Assembly: GCF_017874625.1 (NCBI RefSeq)
Contig: NZ_JAGIKZ010000009.1
Location: forward strand, 1 to 64,000
Length of the DNA stretch: 64,000 nt
Source of the DNA: Cytobacillus eiseniae
GTDB taxonomy: Bacteria; Bacillota; Bacilli; Bacillales; Cytobacillaceae
Direction of reading: 5' to 3'
The position numbers and the translations under genes are program-made. Position 1 is the first letter of the stretch. Each line of letters begins with the position of its first letter. The notes below the pieces were generated by a model that saw only the letters and a list, made by a program, of their open reading frames with translations, did not search any database and had not been told where the DNA came from. Positions 1-9,731 of this stretch are shown here, one piece after another.

Positions 1-150
1 ACTATTCATGTCCTTCAAAGGGCATTCCTCCTTCTATGGCGAGGTAAAGTGGTCGGGAAACCAACTTTATCCTACCATATGAAGTGAGGTTTTTTAATAC
101 CACGCTTGAAGCTCTTTAGAACCCCCGGCATAGCCAGGGGTTTTCGAACC
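1..150 (-). mobile_element. tnpA: IS200/IS605-family element, left end and first tnpA codons (partial)
   Basis: Read on the minus strand toward position 1, a strong GGAGGA ribosome binding site (28-35) precedes a TTG start at 18 encoding MKDMNS, which I recognise as the usual beginning of IS200-type Y1 transposases; the rest lies outside the window. Two hairpins upstream fit an IS200 left end: one at 120-144 (CCCCTGGC/GCCGGGGG arms), which in IS200 works as a transcription terminator shielding tnpA, and one at about 44-75 (GGATAAAGT/ACTTTACC arms) near the ribosome binding site. The element sits just past the accA terminator, where B. subtilis has pfkA. The outer boundary is not defined by the sequence. 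Only six codons are visible, so the family call rests on the start peptide plus the hairpins. Confidence 0.65.
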
Positions 151-160
151 CATAATAAGG

Positions 161-186
161 AAAAACGTGCAAAAAGCACGTTTTTT
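161..186 (-). terminator. accA terminator
   Basis: AACGTGC/GCACGTT stem with a five-base loop; T-runs on both sides make it usable in both directions. It lies directly after the accA stop codon and separates accDA from the IS200 end. Confidence 0.85.
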
Positions 187-1164
187 CTAGTTTACTCCTA
201 TAAACTCCTTTATAAAAGAGTATTTACCAATTGATTTATATTTATCATAGCGATGAGCAACTAATTGCTCCTTGCTATACGCTCTAAGTTCCTTTAAAGA
301 CTGCATAAGAACAAAATCAATTTCTTCTGCCTGTGCCGCTACATCTTTATGGGCACCGCCCTTTACTTCTGGAATTACTTGATCCACAATTCCTAATTCC
401 TTTAAGTCAGGAGCTGTAATTTTCATGCTTTCTGCTGCTTTTTTTGCTTGCGTTGCATCCCGCCACAAAATGGAAGCAGCTCCTTCAGGGGAGATAACAG
501 AGTAAGTAGAGTTTTCGAGCATATGAATTTGGTTGCCTACACCTAATGCTAACGCACCACCACTTCCACCTTCTCCAATGACGATGCAGATTACAGGCAC
601 CTGCAAGCTAGCCATTTCAAATAGATTGCGCGCTATTGCTTCACTTTGCCCACGCTCTTCTGCTGCTTTTCCTGGATAAGCACCTTTTGTATCAATAAAG
701 CAAATAATAGGTCTTCCAAATTTATCTGCTTGTTTCATAAGTCTAAGCGCTTTGCGATAGCCTTCTGGATGTGGCATCCCAAAGTTTCTGCGAATATTTT
801 CCTTCGTATCTTTCCCACGCTGATGCCCGATGACAGTGACTGGAAGCCCTTTATATTTAGCAATCCCGCCAACAATCGCTTCATCATCCCCATATGTTCG
901 ATCTCCATGACATTCGAAAAAGTCGGTAAAAAGGAGAGCAATATAATCTAATGTAGTTGGACGTCCAGGGTGACGAGCAATCTGAACTCGATCCCACGGC
1001 TTCATATTTTCATATATATCAATCTCTAATTTTTTCAAGCGCAGTTCAAGCTTCTCTATTTCAGAAGTTAAATCGACATCTGCATCCTTTGTAAATTCTT
1101 TCAGTTCTGTGATTTTCTTTCTTAGTTCGGTTACTGGCTTTTCAAATTCAAGCTCCCCTACCAT
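187..1164 (-). CDS. accA: acetyl-CoA carboxylase carboxyltransferase subunit alpha
   Basis: Alpha half of the carboxyltransferase that moves CO2 from carboxybiotin to acetyl-CoA, giving malonyl-CoA, the first committed step of fatty acid synthesis; it acts in the cytosol as an A2D2 complex with AccD. The 325-aa protein has the usual Bacillus length and crotonase-like core, with the family stretches [29 protein letters not shown] and [14 protein letters not shown] at roughly residues 110-205. Its ATG overlaps the 3' end of accD by 7 nt (accD stop 1158-1160), so the two are translationally coupled. The following hairpin ends the operon. Confidence 0.98.
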   Translation of the reverse strand: MVGELEFEKPVTELRKKITELKEFTKDADVDLTSEIEKLELRLKKLEIDIYENMKPWDRVQIARHPGRPTTLDYIALLFTDFFECHGDRTYGDDEAIVGGIAKYKGLPVTVIGHQRGKDTKENIRRNFGMPHPEGYRKALRLMKQADKFGRPIICFIDTKGAYPGKAAEERGQSEAIARNLFEMASLQVPVICIVIGEGGSGGALALGVGNQIHMLENSTYSVISPEGAASILWRDATQAKKAAESMKITAPDLKELGIVDQVIPEVKGGAHKDVAAQAEEIDFVLMQSLKELRAYSKEQLVAHRYDKYKSIGKYSFIKEFIGVN

Positions 1165-2024
1165 TCGGGTTCACCACCTTGTTGATGCATAGATAAAATA
1201 TTTGCTACCTTTTCCTTCAGCTCTACTCTTGAAATCACCGCATCTAATTGTCCATGCTTTAGAAGAAACTCTGCTGTTTGGAAATCCTCTGGCAAGTCTT
1301 CACGAATCGTTTGTTCAATAATCCGTCTGCCCGCAAAGCCGATTAACGCACCTGGTTCTGCAAGATTATAATCACCTAGTGAAGCAAAGCTCGCCGAAAC
1401 ACCACCAGTTGTTGGATGCGTCATTATTGAGATAATCAGTCCACCATTGTCACTAAACCTTTTCAACGCAACACTTGTTTTAGCCATTTGCATTAAACTT
1501 AGCACACCTTCTTGCATTCTCGCACCGCCTGAGGCTGTAAAAATAACAAATGGAACAGCTAATTCGTCCGCCTTTTCTATCGCCTGCGTAATTTTTTCTC
1601 CTACTACAGATCCCATGCTTCCCATACGGAATGTAGAATCCATTACAGCTACGGCAATCACTTGACCTTCTACTGCACCAATTCCTGTCACAACGGCTTC
1701 ATTAATGGCTGTCTTTTTTCTGTCCTTCTCAACTTTCTCAAGATAATCCGGAAAATTCAATGGGTTTTCTGAGATCATCCCTGCATTTAATTCTTCAAAA
1801 CTATTTTCATCAAGGAAACTATCCAATCGTTCTTTTGAATTCATAGAATGATGGTATTGGCAGTGGAAACAAACTTTTAAATTTTTGATTAGTTCTTTCG
1901 AATACATGATTTTTTTACAGTTCGGACATTTCGTCATGATTCCTTCGGGTACATCCTGCTTTGCCATTTCTGAAGGAATTGTCGCATATTTCTTCTTCTT
2001 TGATTTTGTAAAAACTTTTAGCAA
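1158..2024 (-). CDS. accD: acetyl-CoA carboxylase carboxyltransferase subunit beta
   Basis: Beta half of the carboxyltransferase, partner of AccA. An N-terminal zinc ribbon ([10 protein letters not shown], then CFHCQYHH, about residues 33-59) precedes the crotonase-fold domain with [11 protein letters not shown] and [16 protein letters not shown]. The start is a TTG at 2024 behind GGGGAGG; no better in-frame ATG exists. It leads the accDA pair. A TGGTCTGACCA palindrome 33 nt upstream of the start codon (2057-2067) is identical to one before ytsJ and suggests control by the neighbouring GntR protein. Length (288 aa) and sequence are typical of Bacillus. Confidence 0.98.
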   Translation of the reverse strand: MLKVFTKSKKKKYATIPSEMAKQDVPEGIMTKCPNCKKIMYSKELIKNLKVCFHCQYHHSMNSKERLDSFLDENSFEELNAGMISENPLNFPDYLEKVEKDRKKTAINEAVVTGIGAVEGQVIAVAVMDSTFRMGSMGSVVGEKITQAIEKADELAVPFVIFTASGGARMQEGVLSLMQMAKTSVALKRFSDNGGLIISIMTHPTTGGVSASFASLGDYNLAEPGALIGFAGRRIIEQTIREDLPEDFQTAEFLLKHGQLDAVISRVELKEKVANILSMHQQGGEPEW

Positions 2025-2056
2025 AGTGAAACCTCCCCATAATGCAAACGATTAAG

Positions 2057-2067
2057 TGGTCTGACCA
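2057..2067. promoter_or_regulatory. candidate GntR/FadR-family operator at accD
   Basis: Perfect palindrome TGGTC-T-GACCA (extends to GTGGTCTGACCAC), of the TGGTnnnACCA class bound by FadR-subfamily GntR repressors. It lies 33 nt upstream of the accD start codon, a position suited to repression. The same 11-mer recurs at 4175-4185. The regulator gene lies directly upstream at 2170-2793. Binding is inferred. Confidence 0.6.
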
Positions 2068-2169
2068 CCTACGGCAAAAAATATTCTCCTTAATAAAATT
2101 CGGAGCATAGCCTGTCTTATCTTATTCACTATAAAATAAATTGGTTACAAAATGTGCAAAAAATTGTCG

Positions 2170-2793
2170 TTAAATATTCGACAATTTTCTCAATGTTCGA
2201 TATGCTTCTCTTACCTCAGATTCTCGCCTATTTAACAATGCCTCAATCAATTGGGAATAATCCGTTTTTTTAGGCGTTTCCTGTGCTATTTGAAGAGAGT
2301 TATAATAATCCTTTAAAATTGTCCATATTCTTAAAAATAAATGATTTTTAGCATATTGAACTACTTTTAAGAAGAATTCATCATCTGTATAAGTGGCAGT
2401 TTCAGCCCACACCTTCAGTTCAGTTAGCTCATTGTCGGTTGCCTTATACATATTTAACCATAGACAATCAATCTCGATTAAATACTTCGTCTCCATAATA
2501 TCCTTTTTCGCTTTATCATCTTGCAAAATGAACGTGCTTAATAATTGGACAAGCTGATGTCCTTCAAAGTCACGAATAAATGTGCCTTCGCCTCTTCTTG
2601 TTTCAATTAGACCAAGCAGTTCAAGGGCTCTAAGTCCTTCCCGAACAGACGAGCGCCCTACATTTAGGCGCTCTGATAGTTCACGTTCAGAAGGTAATTT
2701 ATCCCCAGGCTTAAGATGATTCTTTTCGATTAATAGCCTTAGTTGTTTAACAATTTCCACATAAACTTTCGAATCACTGTTGGGCTTGCTCAC
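2170..2793 (-). CDS. FadR-subfamily GntR transcriptional regulator
   Basis: The N-terminal winged helix of the GntR family is clear (VYVEIVKQLRLLIEKNHLKPGD, then LPSERELSERLNVGRSSVREGLRALELLGLIETRRGEGTF, residues 10-75, given here in pieces). The C-terminal part (to 207 aa) is a helical FCD-like ligand domain, somewhat short. The start is GTG, 9 nt after the ytsJ stop and with a weak ribosome binding site, so it is probably coupled to ytsJ. B. subtilis has no regulator at this point between ytsJ and accD. Matching TGGTCTGACCA palindromes before ytsJ (its own operon) and before accD suggest it controls both; the ligand is unknown. Confidence 0.85.
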   Translation of the reverse strand: MSKPNSDSKVYVEIVKQLRLLIEKNHLKPGDKLPSERELSERLNVGRSSVREGLRALELLGLIETRRGEGTFIRDFEGHQLVQLLSTFILQDDKAKKDIMETKYLIEIDCLWLNMYKATDNELTELKVWAETATYTDDEFFLKVVQYAKNHLFLRIWTILKDYYNSLQIAQETPKKTDYSQLIEALLNRRESEVREAYRTLRKLSNI

Positions 2794-2802
2794 GTTAATT
2801 AA

Positions 2803-4041
2803 TCACTCACTTTTCCCAATAACAGCTAAATTTCTCGTTTTTTCTTTAATTATTTCTGGATCCACTTTCAAACGTGCAACACCTGTTTCCATTGCCGCTC
2901 TTGCGACTGCTGCTGCAACCTCTGGAGCGACTCTTGGATCAAATGGCGCCGGAATCACATAATCCGTATTTAATTCTTCCTCACTTACTAAATTAGCAAT
3001 TGCTTCCACAGCTGCAATTTTCATTTTTTCATTAATGTGAGTTGCTCGTACATCTAAAGCGCCTCGGAAAATCCCAGGGAATGCAAGTACATTATTCACT
3101 TGGTTTGGAAAGTCAGATCTTCCAGTACCAATAACAGATGCCCCCGCCGCTTTTGCATCTTCAGGCATAATTTCTGGAACTGGATTTGCCATTGCAAAAA
3201 TAATCGGTGCCTCATTCATCGTTTCAACCATTTCTTTTGTTAATGATCCTGCTGCTGAAACACCAATAAAGACGTCTGCCCCTTGAATTACATCTGCAAG
3301 ACTGCCTTGTTTATTCTCACGATTTGTGTATTTTGCAACTTCATTCTTAATATCGTTCATTCCATCAGAACGACCTTCATAAATAGCTCCTTTTCGGTCA
3401 CACATGATAATATCTCTCACACCATATGAGTAAAGAAGCTTGATGATGGCAATACCGGCAGCACCTGCCCCGTTCGCCACTACTTTAATTTCATTTATTT
3501 TCTTTCCATTAATCTTTAATGCATTCACAAGGCCTGCAACCGTTACAATCGCTGTTCCATGCTGGTCATCATGAAAAACAGGTATATTTGCTTCTTTCTT
3601 TAGTCGTTCTTCAATTTCAAAGCAACGTGGTGCAGCAATATCCTCTAAGTTAACGCCACCAAATGTCGGTTCTAGTAACTTAACTGTTTCTACTATTTTA
3701 TCAACATCTGTTGTATTTAAGCAGATAGGGAATGCATCCACGCCTGCAAAGCTTTTAAATAGTACAGCCTTCCCTTCCATTACTGGAAGCGCCGCTTCTG
3801 GCCCAATATTTCCAAGACCAAGTACAGCCGTTCCATCTGAAACAACAGCAACCATATTGCCCTTCATCGTATATTCATATACGGTTTCTGGCTTATCATA
3901 GATTTCTTTACAAGGCTCGGCAACACCAGGAGAATAGGCAAGACTCAAATCTCTTGCATTTTTCACTTCTACCTTAGACTTTGATTCTAATTTTCCCTTA
4001 TTTATCCTATGCATATGAAGTGCTTCTTCACGTAAAGTCAT
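2803..4041 (-). CDS. ytsJ: NADP-dependent malic enzyme
   Basis: Oxidative decarboxylation of malate to pyruvate; the B. subtilis orthologue YtsJ is the main NADP-dependent malic enzyme and supplies NADPH. The 412-aa protein matches its length and shows the malic N-terminal domain ([30 protein letters not shown]), the [11 protein letters not shown] active-site stretch near residue 155 and the Rossmann motif [12 protein letters not shown] near 188. It heads a two-gene unit with the GntR regulator. A candidate operator sits 134 nt upstream. Its product pyruvate and reductant feed fatty acid synthesis, which fits the linkage to accDA. Confidence 0.95.
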   Translation of the reverse strand: MTLREEALHMHRINKGKLESKSKVEVKNARDLSLAYSPGVAEPCKEIYDKPETVYEYTMKGNMVAVVSDGTAVLGLGNIGPEAALPVMEGKAVLFKSFAGVDAFPICLNTTDVDKIVETVKLLEPTFGGVNLEDIAAPRCFEIEERLKKEANIPVFHDDQHGTAIVTVAGLVNALKINGKKINEIKVVANGAGAAGIAIIKLLYSYGVRDIIMCDRKGAIYEGRSDGMNDIKNEVAKYTNRENKQGSLADVIQGADVFIGVSAAGSLTKEMVETMNEAPIIFAMANPVPEIMPEDAKAAGASVIGTGRSDFPNQVNNVLAFPGIFRGALDVRATHINEKMKIAAVEAIANLVSEEELNTDYVIPAPFDPRVAPEVAAAVARAAMETGVARLKVDPEIIKEKTRNLAVIGKSE

Positions 4042-4174
4042 CTAAATACCACTCCTTATTTTTTAGCCAGTCATTATTATCACTTTATACTAAAAAAACT
4101 ATAAGTAAAATAAGCTAAATGCTGATTATTCGAATGATAGTTTCTAGCCTACAGCTCAAGTGTTTTATCATAGG

Positions 4175-4185
4175 TGGTCTGACCA
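4175..4185. promoter_or_regulatory. candidate GntR/FadR-family operator upstream of ytsJ
   Basis: Second exact copy of TGGTCTGACCA, in the dnaE–ytsJ gap upstream of the ytsJ–gntR unit. Together with the accD copy it suggests autoregulation and joint control. No other exact copy was noticed in the intergenic regions I read. Confidence 0.6.
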
Positions 4186-4228
4186 TTACTCTTAACAAAT
4201 ATACCATAAATGATGAGGTTGTAAAGTG

Positions 4229-7200
4229 CTAGCGTTTAAGGATAACATTATTTCCCCCAAGTATATCTTTTAATTTATTTATTAGTTGGGCTGACGGTTG
4301 AATAAGATCCTCTTCCCCTAAACGAATGCTCTTTTTCGTGCTTTCATAATAAATAACGACTTGAATATTTCCAGCATTTTGTCTAAATACATTTTTTAAC
4401 TCATAGAGTAAATCCCTTTTTTCTAATTCCTTTGTTATTTTCAAATACAAAATAGGGTCTTTCTGTTCTTCCTTCTCAATCGCCGCTTGAACATCTTCAA
4501 GCACCTGGACAACCAATTGTCGTTTTCCATCTCGTTCTTCTATCTTTCCTTCTATAAATAGGACACTTCCTTGATTTAATAAGGAGGAGAAGCGAGTATA
4601 TTCATTTGGAAATACGACGGCCTCCATCTCATCTGTTTGGTCACTAATAGACAGAAAAGCCATTGGAACACCTTTTTTTGTACGGATTTTTTTTACCTCG
4701 GTCAAATAAACAATCGATCGACCTTTCTTAACTGGTGGTGCTAATTTGAAAAGAGGCTGTGCATTTAAAATGGCAAATTTCTCTTCATATATAGATACGG
4801 GATGGTTAGAGAGGTAAAGTCCAAGCACTTCCCTTTCAAGCGCAAGCTTTTCTTCATTTGGGATTCTTTCCACCTTCGTATACTTTGGTTTTGGAAAAAA
4901 GTCATCTGTTGAAAAGAAGTCCCCTTGGTCATCTTCAATCTTCATTAATTGGGCATGGTCAATCGCAGCATCCAGACTTGCTAATAAAACGGCTCGATCT
5001 TCTCCAAATTCATCCATACTGCCAGAATGGATAAGTGCTTCGATTACTTTACGGTTCATCGCTTTTGAGGGAACTCGAATACATAAATCAAATAGATCTT
5101 CAAAACGTTGATTTTTCCGCTTCTGGAAGATTTCCTTCAGCACAGCAGCGCCAACCCATTTAATTGCTGCTAGGCTGTATCGAATCGCCTCTTTTTCAAC
5201 AGTAAAGGAATAACCACTATAATTAATTGAAGGAGGGAGAACCTTAAGGCTCATTTGCTTTAGCTCTCTAATATATTGAGAAACCTTTCCTTCATTCCCA
5301 ATAGCTGATGTTAGAAGTGCAGCCATAAAATGAAGGGGATAGTGTGCCTTTAAATAGGCTAACTGATAGGAAATAAAACTATAGGCTACCGCATGGCTTC
5401 GGTTAAAACCATAATTGGCAAAACGCACAATTAAATTGTAAATTTCATCCGCTGTTTTTTCATCATAGCCCTTACGCAAGGCTCCACTTATAAAGTGGGC
5501 TCTTTCCCTATCAAGTACTTCCTTTTGTTTCTTGCTAACTGCTCGTCTTAAGAGATCCGCCTCACCGAGCGTAAATCCTGCCATCCTAGCAGCAATTTGC
5601 ATAATCTGTTCCTGATAGACGATAACACCGTATGTATTCTCAAGAATCGGTATTAAATCCTGATGCAAGTATTCGATCTTCTTCTTCCCATGCTTTCTAT
5701 CGATGAATAAGGGGATATTTTCCATTGGGCCTGGTCGATACAACGCGTTTACAGCAACAATATCTTCAAAGCAATTCGGTCGAAGCCTTTTTAATACATT
5801 TCTCATTCCCTCTGACTCTAGCTGAAAAATACCTGATGTCTCCCCTTTACAAAGGAGCTGAAAGGTTGCTTTATCATTCAATGGAATGGACGTAATTGCT
5901 AATTTCTGTCCTGTTTTTCGTTGGATCGATGATAATATATTTTCAATGAATGTTAAATTTCGCAGCCCTAAGAAATCCATCTTTAATAGACCAATATCTT
6001 CTAAGTGCTCCATTGAATATTGGGTTAAATACACTTGGTCATGTCCACTCTGGATTGGGATCACATTCACTAAAGGATTTTCACTAATTACGACCCCAGC
6101 CGCATGTGTCGATGTATGTCTAGGCAGCCCTTCAAGCTTCAATGCTGTATCAAACAACTTGCGGTTCATGCTCGATTCATTTACGAAATCCTTTAATGAT
6201 GCTGACTCTGTATAGGCATTCTTCAAAGTGATGCCCAGCTTTTGTGGGACTTTTTTTGATAGACTATCAAGTTCCTTTACGCTTAATCCAAATGCCCTGC
6301 CTACATCTCGTAGGGAAGCTTTTGCTGCAAGAGTCCCAAATGTAATAATCTGTGCCACATGCAGCTCGCCATATTTCTGTGAGACATATTTTATCACTTC
6401 ATCTCTGCGATGATCTGGAAAGTCGATATCAATATCAGGCATAGAGATCCGCTCAGGGTTTAAAAATCGCTCAAATAATAATTGATGCTCAATTGGATCG
6501 ACATCAGTAATTGATAGTACATAAGCAACCATCGATCCTGCCGCTGATCCCCTGCCAGGCCCTGTTAGAATTCCATGATCCTTCGCAAACTTCATGAAGT
6601 CCCATACGATTAAGAAGTAATCACTAAACTTCATTTTTTTGATAATTTGAAGTTCATATTCCAGTCGTTCATAATGCTCATCAGTTGGGTGAGTATACCG
6701 TTCCTTAAAGCCTTGCTGGCAAATTTCTTCAAGAAGATCATCTGCATGACGGTTGCCTTCAACTGGATATTTAGGTAAATGCTGCTCATTTAACTTGAGC
6801 ATGACATTGCATTTTTCTGCAATTTTCACCGTGTTCTTCAGTGCATCTGGGTAAGCTGTGAATAATTCAGCCATTTCATCTGCTGTTTTCAAGTAGTATT
6901 CCTTACTCTTTAGCCTCTCCCAATCGTCATCCTGAAGTTTGACCCCATTCTTGATCGCCAATAAGCATTCCTGCGCAAAAGCATCGTCTTTAGATAAGTA
7001 GTGTACTTGATTCGTTGCCGCTAATTCAATCTTCAGTTCCTTTGCTATTCTTATTAAGTCCTGACCTATTCTAATTTCCTCATCGATCCGGTGATCATGC
7101 AGTGCTAAATAAAAATCGTTCTTTTCAAATAACTGGCTATATGTACGAGCAGCCTGCTTTGCTTTTTCATATTCTTCATTTGCTAGATATTGTTCAACTT

Positions 7201-7591
7201 CCCCTTCCAATCCAGGAGTAATCGCAATTAAACCTTGCGAATAAGCTTTTAACCATTTAACTGGTATTCCCTCAGGTGATTTTGATTGAACAACACTTGT
7301 AATTTTTAATAGATTTTGAAAGCCGATTTGATTTTTTGCAAGCAGAACAATCGGATATGACTTGGAAGGAAGTTCGTCACTAAGCACATCAACAGTCAAT
7401 CCCATAATGGGTTTAATCGATTGCTTTAAGCATTCCTTGTAAAATGAAACCGCCCCATACATAACATTCCGATCAGTTAATGCTAATGCACGAAAGCCTT
7501 TTCGTTTCGCATCAACAACTAATTGCTCTACCATTGCTGTGCTTGTCAGCAAGCTATACGCACTATATACATGAAGGTGAATAAATGACAA
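4229..7591 (-). CDS. dnaE: DNA polymerase III subunit alpha, DnaE type
   Basis: Error-prone replicative polymerase that in Bacillus extends RNA primers on the lagging strand before PolC takes over. Domains in order: PHP-like (1-200), polymerase core with GPGRGSAAGS near 345 and the catalytic aspartates in MPDIDIDFPD near 385, then fingers and an OB-fold domain near 970-1060. The PHP metal site looks degenerate (HLHVYS and TDRN where active PHP domains have further histidines), as in B. subtilis DnaE. The upstream GTG (7600) is too close to AAGGA; the TTG at 7591 gives MSFIHLHVYS, matching the orthologue. 1120 aa versus about 1115. Confidence 0.97.
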   Translation of the reverse strand: MSFIHLHVYSAYSLLTSTAMVEQLVVDAKRKGFRALALTDRNVMYGAVSFYKECLKQSIKPIMGLTVDVLSDELPSKSYPIVLLAKNQIGFQNLLKITSVVQSKSPEGIPVKWLKAYSQGLIAITPGLEGEVEQYLANEEYEKAKQAARTYSQLFEKNDFYLALHDHRIDEEIRIGQDLIRIAKELKIELAATNQVHYLSKDDAFAQECLLAIKNGVKLQDDDWERLKSKEYYLKTADEMAELFTAYPDALKNTVKIAEKCNVMLKLNEQHLPKYPVEGNRHADDLLEEICQQGFKERYTHPTDEHYERLEYELQIIKKMKFSDYFLIVWDFMKFAKDHGILTGPGRGSAAGSMVAYVLSITDVDPIEHQLLFERFLNPERISMPDIDIDFPDHRRDEVIKYVSQKYGELHVAQIITFGTLAAKASLRDVGRAFGLSVKELDSLSKKVPQKLGITLKNAYTESASLKDFVNESSMNRKLFDTALKLEGLPRHTSTHAAGVVISENPLVNVIPIQSGHDQVYLTQYSMEHLEDIGLLKMDFLGLRNLTFIENILSSIQRKTGQKLAITSIPLNDKATFQLLCKGETSGIFQLESEGMRNVLKRLRPNCFEDIVAVNALYRPGPMENIPLFIDRKHGKKKIEYLHQDLIPILENTYGVIVYQEQIMQIAARMAGFTLGEADLLRRAVSKKQKEVLDRERAHFISGALRKGYDEKTADEIYNLIVRFANYGFNRSHAVAYSFISYQLAYLKAHYPLHFMAALLTSAIGNEGKVSQYIRELKQMSLKVLPPSINYSGYSFTVEKEAIRYSLAAIKWVGAAVLKEIFQKRKNQRFEDLFDLCIRVPSKAMNRKVIEALIHSGSMDEFGEDRAVLLASLDAAIDHAQLMKIEDDQGDFFSTDDFFPKPKYTKVERIPNEEKLALEREVLGLYLSNHPVSIYEEKFAILNAQPLFKLAPPVKKGRSIVYLTEVKKIRTKKGVPMAFLSISDQTDEMEAVVFPNEYTRFSSLLNQGSVLFIEGKIEERDGKRQLVVQVLEDVQAAIEKEEQKDPILYLKITKELEKRDLLYELKNVFRQNAGNIQVVIYYESTKKSIRLGEEDLIQPSAQLINKLKDILGGNNVILKR

Positions 7592-7693
7592 AACACTCAC
7601 GTCCTTATTTCTTCTACTATATCTATTATAATTCGACTACGTAAAAAAGGAAAATACGTTCTCTTTTTGCTAAATAAATACTTTCGCGAATCA

Positions 7694-7722
7694 TCATATT
7701 TTTAATGGTTTGTCCATATGAT
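7694..7722 (+). promoter_or_regulatory. sigma-E-like promoter for ytrHI
   Basis: TCATATT (7694-7700), a 14-nt spacer, then CATATGAT (7715-7722) resembles the mother-cell sigma-E consensus (kmATATT, N14-15, CATACAhT). ytrHI belongs to the sigma-E regulon in B. subtilis. Confidence 0.6.
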
Positions 7723-7778
7723 GGAATAGCAGATGATTTCCATTTATAAGGTCAATCTATAGGTAAGGGAATGATCAC

Positions 7779-8111
7779 ATGAAAATCCAGCCTTTTTTCG
7801 CAACTTTATTTGATAGTTATTTCATTGCTCTTGGTGTTTTAATTGGCGGTTCAATTATCGGAAGCCTAGCTGCATTTCTTACAGGAAAGCCTCCATTAAC
7901 AGAGGCCTACCGGATTTCAAATATCATCCGAATTTGGGCAATTATTGCCGCCATAGGCGGGACATTCGATACTGTATATAGCTTTGAAAAAGGGCTACTA
8001 GATGGAGGAACAAAAGATATTTTCAAACAATTCCTCTTAATTCTTTCAGCCATGGGCGGGGCTCAGACAGGCGCACTCTTAATTAACTGGCTTACACAGG
8101 AGCATATTTAA
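7779..8111 (+). CDS. ytrH: sporulation membrane protein YtrH
   Basis: 110-aa integral membrane protein with about three hydrophobic segments (YFIALGVLIGGSIIGSLAAF; IRIWAIIAAIGGTF; FLLILSAMGGAQTGALLI). The B. subtilis orthologue is made in the mother cell under sigma-E and is needed for full spore resistance; its molecular role is unknown. The stop overlaps the ytrI start (TAATG), so the pair is coupled. A sigma-E-like promoter lies 57 nt upstream of the start. Confidence 0.9.
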   Translation: MKIQPFFATLFDSYFIALGVLIGGSIIGSLAAFLTGKPPLTEAYRISNIIRIWAIIAAIGGTFDTVYSFEKGLLDGGTKDIFKQFLLILSAMGGAQTGALLINWLTQEHI

Positions 8112-8611
8112 TGAGAATTCCTCCATATTATCGCCAGCCTGTCTGGCAGCGCTTTATCGCTGGACTAGCCATCGGCGGAATGATTAGCTGGTTTGTATTC
8201 TTGTATATATTTGGTGAGTGGCAAGAGAGGTACAGCAAACAGATCGCAAAACAGGAAGAAGATATTGCTGACCTACAAAAGGATATAGTCATCTGGCAAG
8301 AGGAATTTAAAGAGCTAAATAAAAAAAATCGCGAGCTATTGACCATTCAAGATATAAAAATAAAAATATCAAACAGTGAGAAATATAAGCTTGACTCTTT
8401 TAGCGTATTTGAAATAGAGGATGAAATAAAAGAGGATATTGGAAATATGAAAGCGAAAGACATTGATACTGTCTATAAAAGCAAAGAATTGATCAAGAAG
8501 ATCATCCGAAATAAGGTGATTAAAGTAAATGAAAAGCGTTATCGCCTTGAGGTAAGGGACATGGTCATCTATACGACATTAGAAATTCATCTTGAGATTT
8601 TACTGGATTGA
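8111..8611 (+). CDS. ytrI: sporulation membrane protein YtrI
   Basis: 166 aa with one N-terminal membrane segment (FIAGLAIGGMISWFVFLYIF, about residues 15-34), followed by a long charged coiled-coil stretch (about 40-80) and a small C-terminal domain. It is the partner of YtrH in B. subtilis, where both are needed for proper spore cortex and resistance. It starts inside the ytrH stop codon. The C-terminal domain presumably faces outward; that is inference from the topology. Confidence 0.88.
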   Translation: MRIPPYYRQPVWQRFIAGLAIGGMISWFVFLYIFGEWQERYSKQIAKQEEDIADLQKDIVIWQEEFKELNKKNRELLTIQDIKIKISNSEKYKLDSFSVFEIEDEIKEDIGNMKAKDIDTVYKSKELIKKIIRNKVIKVNEKRYRLEVRDMVIYTTLEIHLEILLD

Positions 8612-8635
8612 GAACCTATTAATAATAAAATGAGT

Positions 8636-8656
8636 TGCCCGGCCATTAGCCGGGCA
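8636..8656. terminator. terminator between ytrI and nrnA
   Basis: TGCCCGGC/GCCGGGCA hairpin with a 5-nt loop between convergent genes; the flanking T-tracts are weak on both strands. Confidence 0.6.
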
Positions 8657-8660
8657 TCTA

Positions 8661-9596
8661 TTAATTTCCGCATACTGCTTCCAATTCCTTTATGACTGAG
8701 CCCATATCATCCCAAGAATAGATGGATGCACCTGCTGCAAGAGGATGTCCCCCCCCTTGATAATTTCTTGCAATTTCATTGATAATCGGCCCTTTTGAAC
8801 GCAGTCTCACACGGATTTGATCCTCTTCTTCGATAAAAAACACCCACGCTTTAATCCCCGCGATATTTCCTAGCGTACCGACGAGAAGTGAAGCTTCAGA
8901 GGCCTTCACTTGATACTCCTCCAATAATTCCTTTCGTAAAACCATTACAGCTACTCCATTTTGATTCATTTCAAAATTTTGCAGGACATAGCCATTTAAC
9001 TTCACAACATTTGGAGATAATTCATACATTTTGTCAAAGAGCTCTGGACGAGAGAAGTTATAATGAATCAGTTCTCCTGCGTAAGCAAATGTTTTTCTTG
9101 AAGTGCTTGGAAACAAGAATCTCCCTGTGTCTCCTACTATCCCTGCAAACAAAAGTCTTGCTGCCTCATCTGATAGTTTTAATCCATCATCTTTTCCTGA
9201 AAGATAGAATTCATAAATCATTTCACTAACAGAACTTGCATCTGTATCTACCCACATCATGTCCCCATATGGATCCACATTTGGATGATGGTCAATTTTG
9301 ATTAATTTATCGCCAAGATGATAACGATCATCACAAATTCTCTCAGCATTTGCCGTATCACATACAATAACTAAAGCACCTTCATACGTATCATCTGGAA
9401 TTTGATCGAGTCTTCGCAAGTAATGAAGTGTCTCTTCCTCTTGTCCAACCGTGTAAATATTCTTGTCTGGAAAGGATGCTTTTAGAATTTCAGCAAGTCC
9501 TCCTTGTGATCCATATGCATCTGGATCAGGACGTACATGACGATGAATAATAATCGTTTCATATTGTTTAATAGTCGCTAAAATTTTTTCTTTCAT
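8661..9596 (-). CDS. nrnA: bifunctional oligoribonuclease / pAp phosphatase NrnA
   Basis: DHH/DHHA1 phosphoesterase that degrades 2-5 nt RNA oligomers and dephosphorylates 3'-phosphoadenosine 5'-phosphate in the cytosol with Mn2+. Visible motifs: HRHVRPDPDAYGSQ near the N-terminus, VCDTAN, the DHH motif in KIDHHPN, and the DHHA1 signature GGGHPLAAGAS near the C-terminus. I chose the second of two adjacent ATGs (9596), which lies 6 nt behind AAGGAG and gives 311 aa, close to B. subtilis YtqI (313 aa). A longer frame to 9641 has no ribosome binding site. Confidence 0.95.
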   Translation of the reverse strand: MKEKILATIKQYETIIIHRHVRPDPDAYGSQGGLAEILKASFPDKNIYTVGQEEETLHYLRRLDQIPDDTYEGALVIVCDTANAERICDDRYHLGDKLIKIDHHPNVDPYGDMMWVDTDASSVSEMIYEFYLSGKDDGLKLSDEAARLLFAGIVGDTGRFLFPSTSRKTFAYAGELIHYNFSRPELFDKMYELSPNVVKLNGYVLQNFEMNQNGVAVMVLRKELLEEYQVKASEASLLVGTLGNIAGIKAWVFFIEEEDQIRVRLRSKGPIINEIARNYQGGGHPLAAGASIYSWDDMGSVIKELEAVCGN

Positions 9597-9731
9597 CATT
9601 ATCTCCTTTGTTTTACTTAACCCCACAAGCAATTTAATCATTGGACATAGAAATTATTTAGCTATTAATAGCATTTTTGTCTATTTGCCGTTAAAATATA
9701 AAGAGATTGACGAATCATGGAGGTTAATAGT

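Noticed and set aside
2043-2056. cre-like TGCAAACGATTAAG before accD
   Set aside because: The right half fails the consensus (AG instead of CA); less convincing than the overlapping GntR-type palindrome region.
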